Notes: generated by a model not told the origin, from the sequence alone. Shown: positions 1 to 7,206, counted from the stretch's first letter. The stretch is DNA of 14,451 nucleotides from Pavlovales sp. CCMP2436 (GCA_026770615.1 MU631438.1:98483-112933); one strand, 5' to 3'. Made by a program: numbers and translations.

Positions 1-96
1 CCCCCCCCCCGCCCCCGTGCGCGGGCTACCGTATTTAGTACACCCTTGCCTGCGCGTGCTGTTTAAAAAGCGGTGCCTCTGCTCAAGGGGGTCTCG

Positions 97-693
97 TGTG
101 CTCGGTACAGTTGCCCGCGCTCAGGGGGGGTTGGATCTACCCCCGGGCATCACTGTGTTAACCCCACCTGGGCCAGTTTTCTGGCGGTGATAACACCACC
201 TCGGGCCGTGATAACCCCACCTCGGGCCGTGCAGGTCTTGGTGATATCTCGGGGTGGGGCCGGGTACCTAAGTGAGATGGCTTCCAGAGAAAGATAAATA
301 TTGAATAAATGTATAGCTTCACCAGCAACCCACAGAGATGGGCAGCGGAGCGAGCAGCCCCCGCTGGAGGCAAAGCGATCAGCAGTCGTACTATTTTACT
401 AACCCTATTTAATTCTATCTTATTGTAACGCTGGGTATTAGTGGACGGTGAGTATCGGGTGGAGCGCGCGCTCGCCCACCTGTGAAGACCGCGACCGCGG
501 GCTGTGCGCCGCGGGCCCCACCTGTACAGGCGCGGCCGAAGCCGCGGGCTGTGTCCACTGTTACGGCGTGAAGTGTGGTGCTAGCCCGCACCTGGGGCAC
601 GGAGCCCGACGGAGCCCGACGGTGATACGGTGATGCCCGAGGTAGGGCATACCTGATACCCCCCCCTGAGCGCGGGCAACTGTACCGAGCACA
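97..693. mobile_element. candidate non-autonomous DNA element with terminal inverted repeats
   Basis: Positions 97-130 and 660-693 are a perfect 34-bp inverted repeat (inner core CTCGGTACAGTTGCCCGCGC and its complement). Weaker inverted similarity continues inward over about 50 bp, through GGGCATCACTGTG near 145 and CGGTGATGCCC near 626. The trinucleotide TCG lies just outside both ends (94-96 and 694-696), which could be a 3-bp target duplication but may be chance. The interior holds short tandem motifs (CACCTCGGGCCGTGATAAC near 195-230; GGAGCCCGAC twice at 601-620) and no convincing gene. No transposase is visible, so this would be a MITE-like passenger or simply two inverted copies of a dispersed repeat. 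The right end lies about 150 bp upstream of the start codon of the next gene. Confidence 0.45.
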
Positions 694-845
694 TCGGCTC
701 CAACCAAGGGTCCTCCAACAGTCCACGGCTGGTCGTCCGCTTCCGGAGTGAGCGCCAGGGCAGCACCAGGACAGCGCCAGGACAGTCCGGTCCAGAAGGT
801 CGTGCTGCCCCGCCGACCGCCCAGCCCGCCGCCTTCTACCTCCAG

Positions 846-1395
846 ATGAAGCTCGCCTTTGCCCTCTTGCTCGGGGCGCTTGGGACGACGGCTGCGCTGC
901 GTCCGCAGGCCGGTCGCACATTTCCTCGCTTCTCGGTCAAACTCGAGTCGGGGCGCATTCCCTCTTTCGCTCGGCGCAGCTCCATGCGTCCGTATTCGAG
1001 CGAGCCCCCTCCCTCGTCGCCAATCGATTGGCGAGCCCCTCTGCAACTATCGACAGGGTACAAGCTGTTGATCGGCACGGTGGTTGGCAACTTGCTCTCG
1101 CCCTTCTTCGAACCGCTCATTGACCGCACCGTCATCGCGGTTACAGCGGGACTGCTCTCGATTCACTTCATCGACATATGCTTATGATAGGGATTCAAGC
1201 TGGCGTCTGACTGTTCTGAATGTTGTGCTGGTCTGAGCGCTCATCGACATATCATACGACGATGCTCTGCACCTAAGCATCGGCGGCCTGCGCGCAGTCG
1301 GGATATACGCATTCGTATCCTGGCTCCTGTTTCTGTACAGGGTGGAATCCGAGCGCTCGAGGACAGCACCGACGGCTAATCCTAGGACGTGCTGA
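846..1395 (+). pseudogene. small signal-peptide membrane protein gene, interrupted by a 61-bp insert
   Basis: The family is not recognised. From the ATG at 846 the reading frame begins MKLAFALLLGALGTTAALRP, a classic signal peptide with a likely cleavage near Ala-Ala-Leu. A basic/Ser/Pro-rich stretch follows (residues 20-60), then hydrophobic segments at about 72-88 and 93-109. As read directly, the frame stops at 1185-1187, six bases into foreign sequence. If the 61-bp insert at 1180-1240 and one copy of its 12-bp flanking repeat are skipped, the frame continues at 1253 through a third hydrophobic segment (about 120-141, SWLLFLYRV) to TGA at 1393-1395, giving 158 codons. Third positions are strongly G/C on both sides, so both halves look coding. 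A signal peptide plus membrane spans suggests the secretory route or a secondary-plastid envelope, by inference only. Whether the insert kills the gene or is removed from RNA is open. Confidence 0.6.
1168..1252 (-). mobile_element. 61-bp retroelement-tail insert with 12-bp target duplication
   Basis: The 12-mer TCATCGACATAT occurs at 1168-1179 and 1241-1252 and brackets 61 bp (1180-1240). About 35-50 bp of this insert recur at 7041-7075 (same orientation) and at 7156-7206 (reverse complement). Read on the minus strand it ends CAGCTTGAATCCCTATCATAA. At the two other sites the same end runs into (TA)n. This is what a severely 5'-truncated target-primed retroelement tail looks like. Net length 73 bp including one duplication, hence the frameshift in the surrounding gene. 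Confidence 0.65.
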
Positions 1396-1436
1396 GGTCG
1401 AACAAGGTGTCGCGGGCAATAAGAAATCGTAACGTA

Positions 1437-1530
1437 AAGAAACTGAGCCTCATTTTTTGTGCCCTTCAATAGTAATGTAAGCAACATTTAAGCATTGCTT
1501 GTATGTAATTTGCTAAGAAACTGAGCCTCA
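1437..1530 (-). mobile_element. 62-bp insert with 16-bp target duplication and A-tail
   Basis: AAGAAACTGAGCCTCA is present at 1437-1452 and again at 1515-1530, enclosing 62 bp (1453-1514). The insert begins with T6 on the plus strand, i.e. ends in A6 on the minus strand, as expected for a retroposed fragment in minus orientation. The insert contains the partly palindromic AAGCATTGCTT. No second copy of the insert is found in this window. It lies about 40 bp downstream of the stop codon of the 846-1395 gene, probably in its 3' flank. Confidence 0.55.
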
Positions 1531-1635
1531 GTCTCAAAAGCGCCGTTGGGTCGAAATCCGAATAGGTGGCCAGTCCGGGGGGAAATTGCGAAAAAGTCCG
1601 GTGAAAATCCTTCGGAGTAACTCACGAACCGGGTT

Positions 1636-1735
1636 GGGCACAGGGGAGTTAGATGCAGATTCGTGAATTAAATGCAAATTCGTGAATGGGGCGGCGCCCC
1701 ATTCACGAATTTGCATCTAACTCCTCTGTGCCCCA
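1636..1735. repeat. foldback repeat with one duplicated arm
   Basis: A perfect 21-bp stem (1672-1692 with 1696-1716) around a 3-nt GGC loop forms the centre. The right arm runs on through GCATCTAACTCCTCTGTGCCCC to about 1734 and matches, with two mismatches, an outer left arm at 1636-1669 (GGGCACAGGGGAGTTAGATG). The left arm is therefore present twice in tandem (1654-1669 and 1672-1687), the right arm once. No open frame; it may be a foldback element or a replication template-switch product. Confidence 0.7.
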
Positions 1736-1740
1736 TCAGG

Positions 1741-2505
1741 AACTATGACTTTCTTATCGCTTCCGAGCGCTGAGAATCGGAAATGTTAGTTACCTTTAGC
1801 ATGTTCTCGACACCAGATGCACTCGAGAGGCACACGAGGTGGGCTACGACCGTCGAGAAGGGCTCTATTTGACAACAGCTATTGGTACTTAGCGTGCAGG
1901 AGCGGAGAATGTCTACTACTTCGTCCCGCCCACAACTTTTCCCCCTCCCCAGTGCGGAATCGCGCTACTAATTCGGATTTTGACCCCGTTCTTATTGCCC
2001 GCGACACCCTGTATGGCTCGAGATGGACTCTTCTTGATGCTCTTTTCCACGTTTGGTATACGTAAGCGTGGCTGCGGCCTCAGCTGAATCTGCGGGCACC
2101 TGGGCTTCTGGCTTTGTCCCGTAAGGTGGGTTGCCGGTGCTATAGGGGGTTGGTGGGGCGGTTTGCCCATATTGCCTCATTAATTAACGCTGTATATAGT
2201 GAAGTTGCTCGGCAGGCAGCGCCTGCGTATTGAAGGCAGATGGTACAGCCAAGCATGCACTGTCACACCGCACTCGGGCGACAAGAAACCCAAACGCAAA
2301 CATGAGTCAGCAAGCCCAACGTCTCCAATACACATGCGCTACATGACCCAGCATGAGCCCGCTAGATCCCGCACTACAAAGTCCTGCGCCCGAGGCCCAC
2401 CCCCATCGAGGGGTGGGATAGACTGGGCCAGCAGAAAAGCATCAACGCATATTTGTGGTGTTTGTCCCCCCGGGCAAGAATTGCAATACAGTATGTTAAT
2501 GTAGG
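1741..2505. other. stretch without a recognisable gene
   Basis: Short open frames occur on both strands (for example about 80 codons ending at 2065 and about 100 codons at 2199-2504), but none shows a familiar motif, and composition changes from A/T-rich to G/C-rich within them. A GTAAGC donor-like site is seen near 2062. I see no support for a gene. Confidence 0.3.
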
Positions 2506-2630
2506 GGGGTTCGGGCTGGCGGTACGTTTCAAGTTCAAGTCAGGCTGATCTTAGCGCTCCGACGCAGGCTCCTACGCGCTACGCAGAAGTGGGGAGCTGG
2601 TAGAAGTGGTGGATGATGAGGGCAATACAG

Positions 2631-2727
2631 TATGTGATACAGGCTCCAAGTCAGTGAGTGAACAACACCTGTTGAACCATGCTGAGCCGCTATATATATA
2701 TATATATATATATATGTGATACAGGCT
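2631..2727 (+). mobile_element. 67-bp retroelement tail with (TA)n end and 15-bp target duplication
   Basis: TATGTGATACAGGCT occurs at 2631-2645 and 2713-2727. The 67 bp between them consist of a unique ~44-bp block (through AACACCTGTTGAACCATGC and TGAGCCGC) followed by about 22 bp of TA repeats. The same block plus (TA)n recurs at 10342-10400 with few differences. A shared 3' end, a simple-repeat tail and a long flanking duplication indicate an extremely 5'-truncated non-LTR retroelement inserted on the plus strand. Confidence 0.7.
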
Positions 2728-3140
2728 AGTGATGAGGTAATGCTTGTGATTCGATAAGGTGTGCCGCGCTCGCAGACAGGCTGCACTTCCAGGCGACGGG
2801 GGGATGCAGCGAAGGTCTTAGATCGGTCAGCGCCCTCCCGGGGACGGACATTTTGCAGCAATAACGAAAAGGGCACATTTCTCGTGGTCGCTTACTATCT
2901 TCTGATCAATCGGATCAGATCTCTACTCACGGGTGCAGCCCAGCTAAAGCAGGCCCCGGCGACGAATCACCAGGGCTGAGCGCTCAAACATCAATAACTT
3001 AGGTCTAGTCAAATTGGAAAAAATAAGTAGCAGCTTTGCCGGACCGCAAGCGGCCCGGTCATGCTCGCAATATCTCCAACGCATCCTCTGATAAGAGGGT
3101 TACTAGGATCAATATAAATCATTATAAACAGTTTAAGAAG
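2728..3140. other. stretch without a recognisable gene
   Basis: Contains a 72-codon open frame (2761-2979) without recognisable features and A/T-rich sequence from 3000 to 3140. The approach to 3157 (GTTTAAGAAGTGTG) weakly resembles the approach to the second copy at 11130-11140 (TTTTAAGAAATGTTTG). Nothing further can be supported. Confidence 0.3.
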
Positions 3141-3141
3141 T

Positions 3142-3538
3142 GTGTGTAAGATTAGTGAGCGCGCCCTGGCGGCTGCGGAGCGCGCCCAGGCGCCTGTGCC
3201 CGCGCCCGCTGAAGCGCCCACTGACGCGGGGATCGAGGAGCTGGTGGTGCCATCTCCCGTGGCGGACGCAACCGGTGTGGCAGCGGCTCATGCCGCTGAC
3301 GCACCTGCTGACGCGCCCGCTGCCGAGGTTTCGCTGTTGTCGCAGACACTGCAGGTTTTGCTGCCGGCGCTGGCCGCTGCACGTTCTCTTTCATGCCGCG
3401 AGCGAGTCTATCTCAGAGTTCATCACCAGGGTAATCAGTCCACTGACGAACTGGGTAGGCAAATCCGGCAAACACTCGAGATCGAGTGATGAGAGCAGCA
3501 GTGTTGACGACGACGGGAAAAGAAACCGGCGGGCCTGA
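3142..3538 (+). pseudogene. frameshifted copy 1 of the Ala/Pro-rich duplicated gene
   Basis: This block is the counterpart of the intact frame at 11154-11615. It encodes an ADAP/APAE low-complexity region, then EVSLLSQTLQVLLPAL. One extra G at 3372/3373 (CTGGCCG versus CTGCCG at 11448-11453) moves the rest out of frame. The shared C-terminus (VISPLTNWVGKSGKHSRSS, ending NRRA) is still readable in another frame to the TGA at 3536-3538. The two other coding-region indels between copies are 12 and 3 bp, so the frame was evidently under selection before this single-base change. No start codon homologous to that of copy 2 is present. AATAAA at 3712-3717 marks the end of the shared block. Function unknown. 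Confidence 0.65.
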
Positions 3539-3717
3539 CGCGGTGACGGCAACTTTGGCGAGGACTCTGGCACCTTCGGCAACTCATCGATATAATTTTT
3601 GTCAGTGATGGGCCTTCAGCGCACAAGCGCAGCTGGAGGTACCTACGGGCACGGCGGATTCACTCGCGAGAGTGACGTCGTTATGAATCGACGATGACGG
3701 GTCTCGACCGGAATAAA
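3157..3717 (+). repeat. copy 1 of a ~570-bp direct duplication
   Basis: From GAGCGCGCCCTGG at 3157 to the AATAAA at 3717 the sequence matches 11220-11794 with few substitutions. The length difference (561 versus 575) is exactly explained by 12-, 3- and 1-bp indels in the coding part. The 3' flank is colinear without indels and includes TCGGCAACTC and the block CACTCGCGAGAGTGACGTCG. Similarity stops right after AATAAA on the 3' side. Confidence 0.85.
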
Positions 3718-3779
3718 TTACAGTAAAGATCATAAAATAGTACTAAAAACTTAGACACAGACTGCTATCGTCTCGGGCA

Positions 3780-3884
3780 GTGAGTTCATACGCACGTGAG
3801 ACAGCCAGTGTGCTGACTCACTTTCCGAGAGACAGAAAGTGAGTTCATATGCCCGAGAGGTCTCAAGACAGCCAGTGTGCTGAC
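3780..3884. repeat. duplicated motif around a small hairpin
   Basis: GTGAGTTCATA followed by GACAGCCAGTGTGCTGAC occurs twice (about 3780-3817 and 3839-3884). Between the copies ACTCACTTTC (3816-3825) can pair with GAAAGTGAGT (3835-3844) around a 9-nt loop. No gene is seen from 3720 to 3985. Confidence 0.5.
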
Positions 3885-3988
3885 GATGGTCTTACCGCCG
3901 CACGCTGCCCGGTGCTCGACGGCAGTGAGCTGAACTGGGCCGATTGCTGGTGCTAAGGGTGGACTGACTGCGTGCGACCCCTCAGAGC

Positions 3989-4245
3989 TTACGGCGCCGT
4001 CGGCTTGCTTGCGTCAGGAGCGGCGGCCGGATCGGCCTTGAAGAGGCCCGTCACGCCCCCGACCACTGCGCCAGTCACGTCCTTGGCCAGGTCCACTGTG
4101 CGCCCGCCGAGCGTCTCCGGGGGAGCAGGTGCGCCGGTCAGGTTCTTCTTGAGCGATTCGGCAGCGTCGCCAACGGTGTGGGTCGCGTTGGATGCCACCT
4201 CGATGACGCGCTCCTTGATCGGCTCGGTGTCCTTCGGAGTCGGGT
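3989..4245 (-). CDS. probable 3'-terminal exon of an unrecognised gene
   Basis: The minus-strand frame from 4245 to the TAA at 3991-3989 encodes about 84 residues of balanced composition, with recognisable stretches such as DTEPIKERVIEVASNATHTV and TVDLAKDVTGAVVGGVTGLF, ending in an Ala/Pro-rich tail. Upstream on that strand is a plausible acceptor: CTGAC near 4298-4302, then GGATTCCTTGCACCGCAG ending at 4246. An initiation codon is not obvious; GTG at 4198 is unlikely in a eukaryote, so an exon is the better reading. The middle looks like an amphipathic or weakly hydrophobic helix, but no family is recognised. A plus-strand frame over the same bases (3972-4439) has a less natural composition and was set aside. 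Upstream exons were not located; the foldback at 4428-4490 lies where they might be expected. Confidence 0.4.
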
Positions 4246-4427
4246 CTGCGGTGCAAGGAATCCTCCGCGACAGGGAGGCGCGCGCGTGGAGTCAGCGGGG
4301 ATCAGCGGCGGTTCGTGGCGGGTGCCGTCCGTCGCATGGGGGTTTGGGGCGCGCCGCACCTACGGGCGCCATATGGAAGGCTGCGAGAAAGGGCTTGCAA
4401 GAAGATATCAAGGGGTGGCAGGCGGAC

Positions 4428-4490
4428 TTCGTTGATTAGTGGACGGAGGTAATCCGTCCACTAATCAACCTCCGTCCACTAATCAACGAA
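4428..4490. repeat. second foldback repeat with one duplicated arm
   Basis: A 22-bp perfect inverted repeat pairs 4428-4449 (through GATTAGTGGACGGAGG) with 4469-4490 (CCTCCGTCCACTAATCAACG). Its spacer 4450-4468 holds a third copy of the right arm (CCGTCCACTAATCAA). This duplicated-arm design is the same as in the foldback at 1636-1735, although the sequences are unrelated. Confidence 0.75.
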
Positions 4491-4512
4491 CACTTTAAAA
4501 TATCCCAAAACT

Positions 4513-4617
4513 ATTGCCACCGGTTATATTGATCGGAAGGATTAGCCGGCCCCCCCCACAAGCTGGGAGCGACCGGCAGTCGACAGGGCCAGCTGGCCTC
4601 CAGCTGACAAATCTTTC
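4513..4617 (+). repeat. left direct repeat of the recombinase element
   Basis: Matches 7293-7447. The last ~66 bp are identical (CCCCCCCACAAGCTGGGAGC through GACAAATCTTTCC), as is ATTGATCGGAAGGATTA. Compared with the right copy it lacks about 9 bp after ATTGCCAC and about 41 bp after GGAAGGATTA. Confidence 0.8.
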
Positions 4618-4665
4618 CGTCAGACACACGACCTCGAGCAGCAGACCAAGATCGACATCCCCGAC

Positions 4666-5412
4666 ATGTCACGACCGGGCTCCTCTCCGGCAGGAGACGC
4701 ACGCGGGAGAGCACGGTCAACGAGCCCCTGGGAACGCACGTCCCAGGCGCGCACCGCGAGAGAACGGTGGGCTGCGACAGCTACCATCGGCATCAACCAG
4801 AAGCCCTCGTTCGTGCAGCACCAGAACTTGCCACTCAGCACGGCAGCAGCAGCGATGGTCGGCCTCAGCCAGCAGCCCTTGTTTGCGCAGCGCCAGGACC
4901 CGCCGTTCCGCACGGCGGCCGCAGCGAGCGTCGGCCTCTACCAGCAGCCCTCGTTAGCGCAGCGCCAGGACCCGCCATTCCGCACGGCGGCCGCAGCGAC
5001 CGTAGGCCTCAACCAGCAGTCCTCGTTCGCGCAGCCCTCGCTAGCGCAGCGGTCGGTCATGCAACGCCGGGACCCGCCGTTCCGCACGGCGGCCGCAGCG
5101 AGCGTCGGCCTCAGCCAGCGGCCATCGTTTGCGCAGAGCCAGGACTCGCCATTCCTCGCGACGACCGCAGCGACCGTCGGCCTCAACCAGCCCCCGATCG
5201 CGCAGCACATTGGCCTCAACCTGCTAGATCGCCGGGCAACCGCCCCGACAGTTGGCCAGCTATCTTACGAGAACGGAACGCCGCACGCGTCACCCGCGAT
5301 CAGAACACCCGTACTCAGACCCCATGGGCACCCGTACTCGGAACGCGGACAGCGGCGCGGGTACTACCCAGCCGGCCAGCAGCAACCCCGACGGCAACAG
5401 CCACACCGGTGA
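4666..5412 (+). CDS. ORF with 24-residue tandem repeats
   Basis: This 248-codon frame carries six 72-bp repeat units starting at 4789, 4861, 4933, 5005, 5107 and 5179. The unit starts with G-(L/I)-x-Q-(Q/K/R/P)-P and has the core QRQDPPFRTAAAA. The 5005 unit has an extra 30 bp (10 residues, roughly PSLAQRSVMQ), which keeps the frame. Repeats are Gln/Pro/Ala-rich and probably disordered. The tail is rich in Gln, Arg, His and Pro. It precedes the recombinase-like ORF on the same strand and could be a gag-like or accessory protein of the element. A second frame (4767-5690) is also open across the repeats because their length is divisible by three; I prefer the present one because the units are cleaner. 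No known family recognised. Confidence 0.45.
   Translation: MSRPGSSPAGDARGRARSTSPWERTSQARTARERWAATATIGINQKPSFVQHQNLPLSTAAAAMVGLSQQPLFAQRQDPPFRTAAAASVGLYQQPSLAQRQDPPFRTAAAATVGLNQQSSFAQPSLAQRSVMQRRDPPFRTAAAASVGLSQRPSFAQSQDSPFLATTAATVGLNQPPIAQHIGLNLLDRRATAPTVGQLSYENGTPHASPAIRTPVLRPHGHPYSERGQRRGYYPAGQQQPRRQQPHR
4789..5250 (+). repeat. 72-bp coding minisatellite, six units
   Basis: Unit starts are spaced 72, 72, 72, 102 and 72 bp, and the last unit decays after about 5200. Identity is highest in GACCCGCC(G/A)TTCCGCACGG and CGGCGGCCGCAGCGA. Confidence 0.9.
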
Positions 5413-5599
5413 CCGTCAGCGGTATAGCCGAGGGGATGCCTATCCTCGGATCTCCGACACAAATAGTGATTCGAACATCTGAACGGGACCAATCCGACAG
5501 CCGGCGAAAAGCAGCAACCTCACTGCTCACGCTCATTCCAGTTATCGCAGCATCACTAATCCTCGGGTATAGCACGCGGGACACATCCATCCCAAATGA

Positions 5600-6397
5600 G
5601 TGGGTAGCCGACCTCGCCAGCTTATTCGCTGGTCGGATTCGTCCATCTCCCAGTGCAACCTCGCCTTGCGCGAGCTCAACCACTTCCTAAACAAAGCGGT
5701 GGGCACAGCCTTCGACGTACCACCGATACAGCTGCGTGCATTCCTCATGGAAGCCGCGCTACGCGGCACCTCGGCCCCCCGCTCAAGGCTAGACGGGCTG
5801 TGCTTCGCCGTAAACCACCTGCACATCACGGGAATACCCGTGAAGGCTGAAATCGTAACGATTTACGTTTCATCTAAGCAGAGAGCGGCCCCTGAGCCCG
5901 CGGGAGCCACGTGGCCGACCCTTCAGATGGTCCTTCACCTCGAGTGCATAGCAGCAAGCGAGCACCTCTTTCCCGTCGTACGCTACTACGCAGTCACACT
6001 CTCCCACTGCTGCTTCCAGAGCCTGCGCGTCATTGACGCCCAGCGTTCAAGCATATTGGGCATCGCCAACGGAGTGATAACCGGACGAGCCTGGGACAGC
6101 AAAAACCCCTCATCGCGGGCGCCAAAACCATTCACGTGGTTGGCATCAACACAGGGCCTCCTCGGCACCGCGTGGGCGCGACCGATCGAGGAAGCATGGG
6201 GGACGCAATCACCCACCGATCTACGCAGTATCGGGGTTGACTTCCTATTCCCGGCACTCGATTCATATTCGATGCTTGGGGAGCCGCGCCTCGCGTGCCC
6301 AATCAAAAAGGCGGAGCACCTCACAAAAAGGCGTGCCCAGCAGTCACCTCACGCGCTAACGGGGCGGCAGCGTGGCAAGCGGTACCCGCAATCGTAA
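5600..6397 (+). pseudogene. tyrosine-recombinase-like (phage-integrase fold) protein, degenerate
   Basis: The frame begins at a GTG after an in-frame TGA, so the true N-terminus lies elsewhere. The overlapping frame ending at 5690 (SIPNEWVADLASLFAG) looks like the preceding segment, which implies a frame change near 5630. Residues 20-90 resemble the helical core-binding domain of tyrosine recombinases. Residues 128-150 (RYYAVTLSHCCFQSLRVIDA then QRS) match the helix with the first catalytic Arg as seen in algal transposon recombinases. W-D-S-K (about 165-168) and P-F-T-W (177-180) fit the following beta strands with the conserved Lys. The C-terminal H-x-x-R and catalytic Tyr box is not seen in this frame or the next. 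Role, if once active: integration/excision of the element. Recognition is by motif pattern only. Confidence 0.5.
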
Positions 6398-6732
6398 AAA
6401 TTTACGCGCGCGAATCGGCCCCACGGAGCGAAATCGCCCTGCGCAAATTCGTCCTAGACCACGTCCGACGCGTCATTACGTCTGGCGGCGGACCCACAGC
6501 GGCACGATGGGACTCGCTTGATGAGTTCTGCCTCAACCCGGGAGCGCTACACCCCCTAATACTCGCCATCGCAATGGGCGCGGGCGTGCCCGCCACGTCG
6601 TTAACCAGCCACCTAACGGGCGCCACCAGGGAGCCATCAGCCACCCTAACGGCTACCACAATCCCGACCCCAGACCCACGCGTGCCAAACCGGGCCACGG
6701 GATCGATGATCGAATGGCGCAACCCGGCCTGA
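6295..6732 (+). pseudogene. downstream frame-shifted remainder of the element's coding region
   Basis: Overlapping the end of the recombinase-like frame, this frame carries a plausible protein segment (about residues 30-95: SEIALRKFVLDHVRRVITSG, later LHPLILAIAMGAGVPA). After about 6600 a further frame looks better: through QPPNGRHQGAISHPNGYHN to MHAQQSASGHLTTHPG, ending at 6858. No recombinase Tyr motif or other known domain was recognised. I read the patchwork as one ancestral ORF broken by at least one more frame change. Confidence 0.35.
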
Positions 6733-6858
6733 TGCCTCGGGTCGCCCCGGAAGGGCCATGGAAAATGCACGCTCAGCAGTCAGCAAGCGGTCACCTGACC
6801 ACACACCCCGGGGGCTTCCCCATCGGCCTACCAGCCCGGCTGGAATCCCTATGTTAGC

Positions 6859-6980
6859 AATGGGTCTTGGCAGCCCACGGGGTGACGCGACCAGGCATCC
6901 TCACGGGATAGCCTGCGCGAGCGCACGGTTTACCAATGGACAGCGATCGGCCGTAGCTAATACTGATCCATGTGACCGAG
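6859..6980. other. spacer between element coding remnants and (TA)n tract
   Basis: G/C-rich sequence without a supported gene; a frame reading into the (TA)n tract is not meaningful. Confidence 0.3.
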
Positions 6981-6984
6981 TTAT

Positions 6985-7098
6985 AACTATATATAACTAT
7001 ATATATATATATATATAACTATATATATATATATATATACTGATAGGGATTCAAGCTGGCGTCTGACTGTTCTGAATATATATATATATATATATATG
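6985..7098. repeat. (TA)n tracts
   Basis: TA-dinucleotide runs at about 6985-7040 and 7076-7098, interrupted by the retroelement tail copy at 7041-7075. The first run has the period TATATAACTA in places. Confidence 0.85.
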
Positions 7099-7206
7099 TA
7101 CAGCGATATATAGATATATAGATATGTTATACACAACCTAAACGTAGTATAGCAGCGGTCAGACCAGCACAACATTCAGAACAGTCAGACGCCAGCTTGA
7201 ATCCCT
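7041..7206. mobile_element. two opposed copies of the 1180-1240 retroelement tail
   Basis: 7041-7075 (TGATAGGGATTCAAGCTGGC onward to GTTCTGAAT) and 7156-7206 (its reverse complement, longer) face away from each other. The end reading CTTGAATCCCT(A/T)TCA is outermost in both copies and adjoins TA-rich DNA. They can be read as terminal inverted repeats of a 166-bp MITE, or as two independent insertions of the same retroelement tail in opposite orientation. The (TA)n outside both, the single copy at 1180 with a long target duplication, and unequal arm lengths favour the second reading. Confidence 0.6.

Noticed and set aside
415..1046. Long minus-strand ORFs over the inverted repeat and the 846 gene
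   Set aside because: They are shadows of GC-rich sequence and run antisense through a better supported gene with a signal peptide.
3972..4439. 155-codon plus-strand ORF
   Set aside because: It overlaps the minus-strand exon, has a poorer amino-acid composition and runs into the foldback repeat.
6758..7018. 86-codon ORF ending in a Tyr/Ile repeat
   Set aside because: The C-terminus is only the translated (TA)n tract, and the upstream part lacks motifs.
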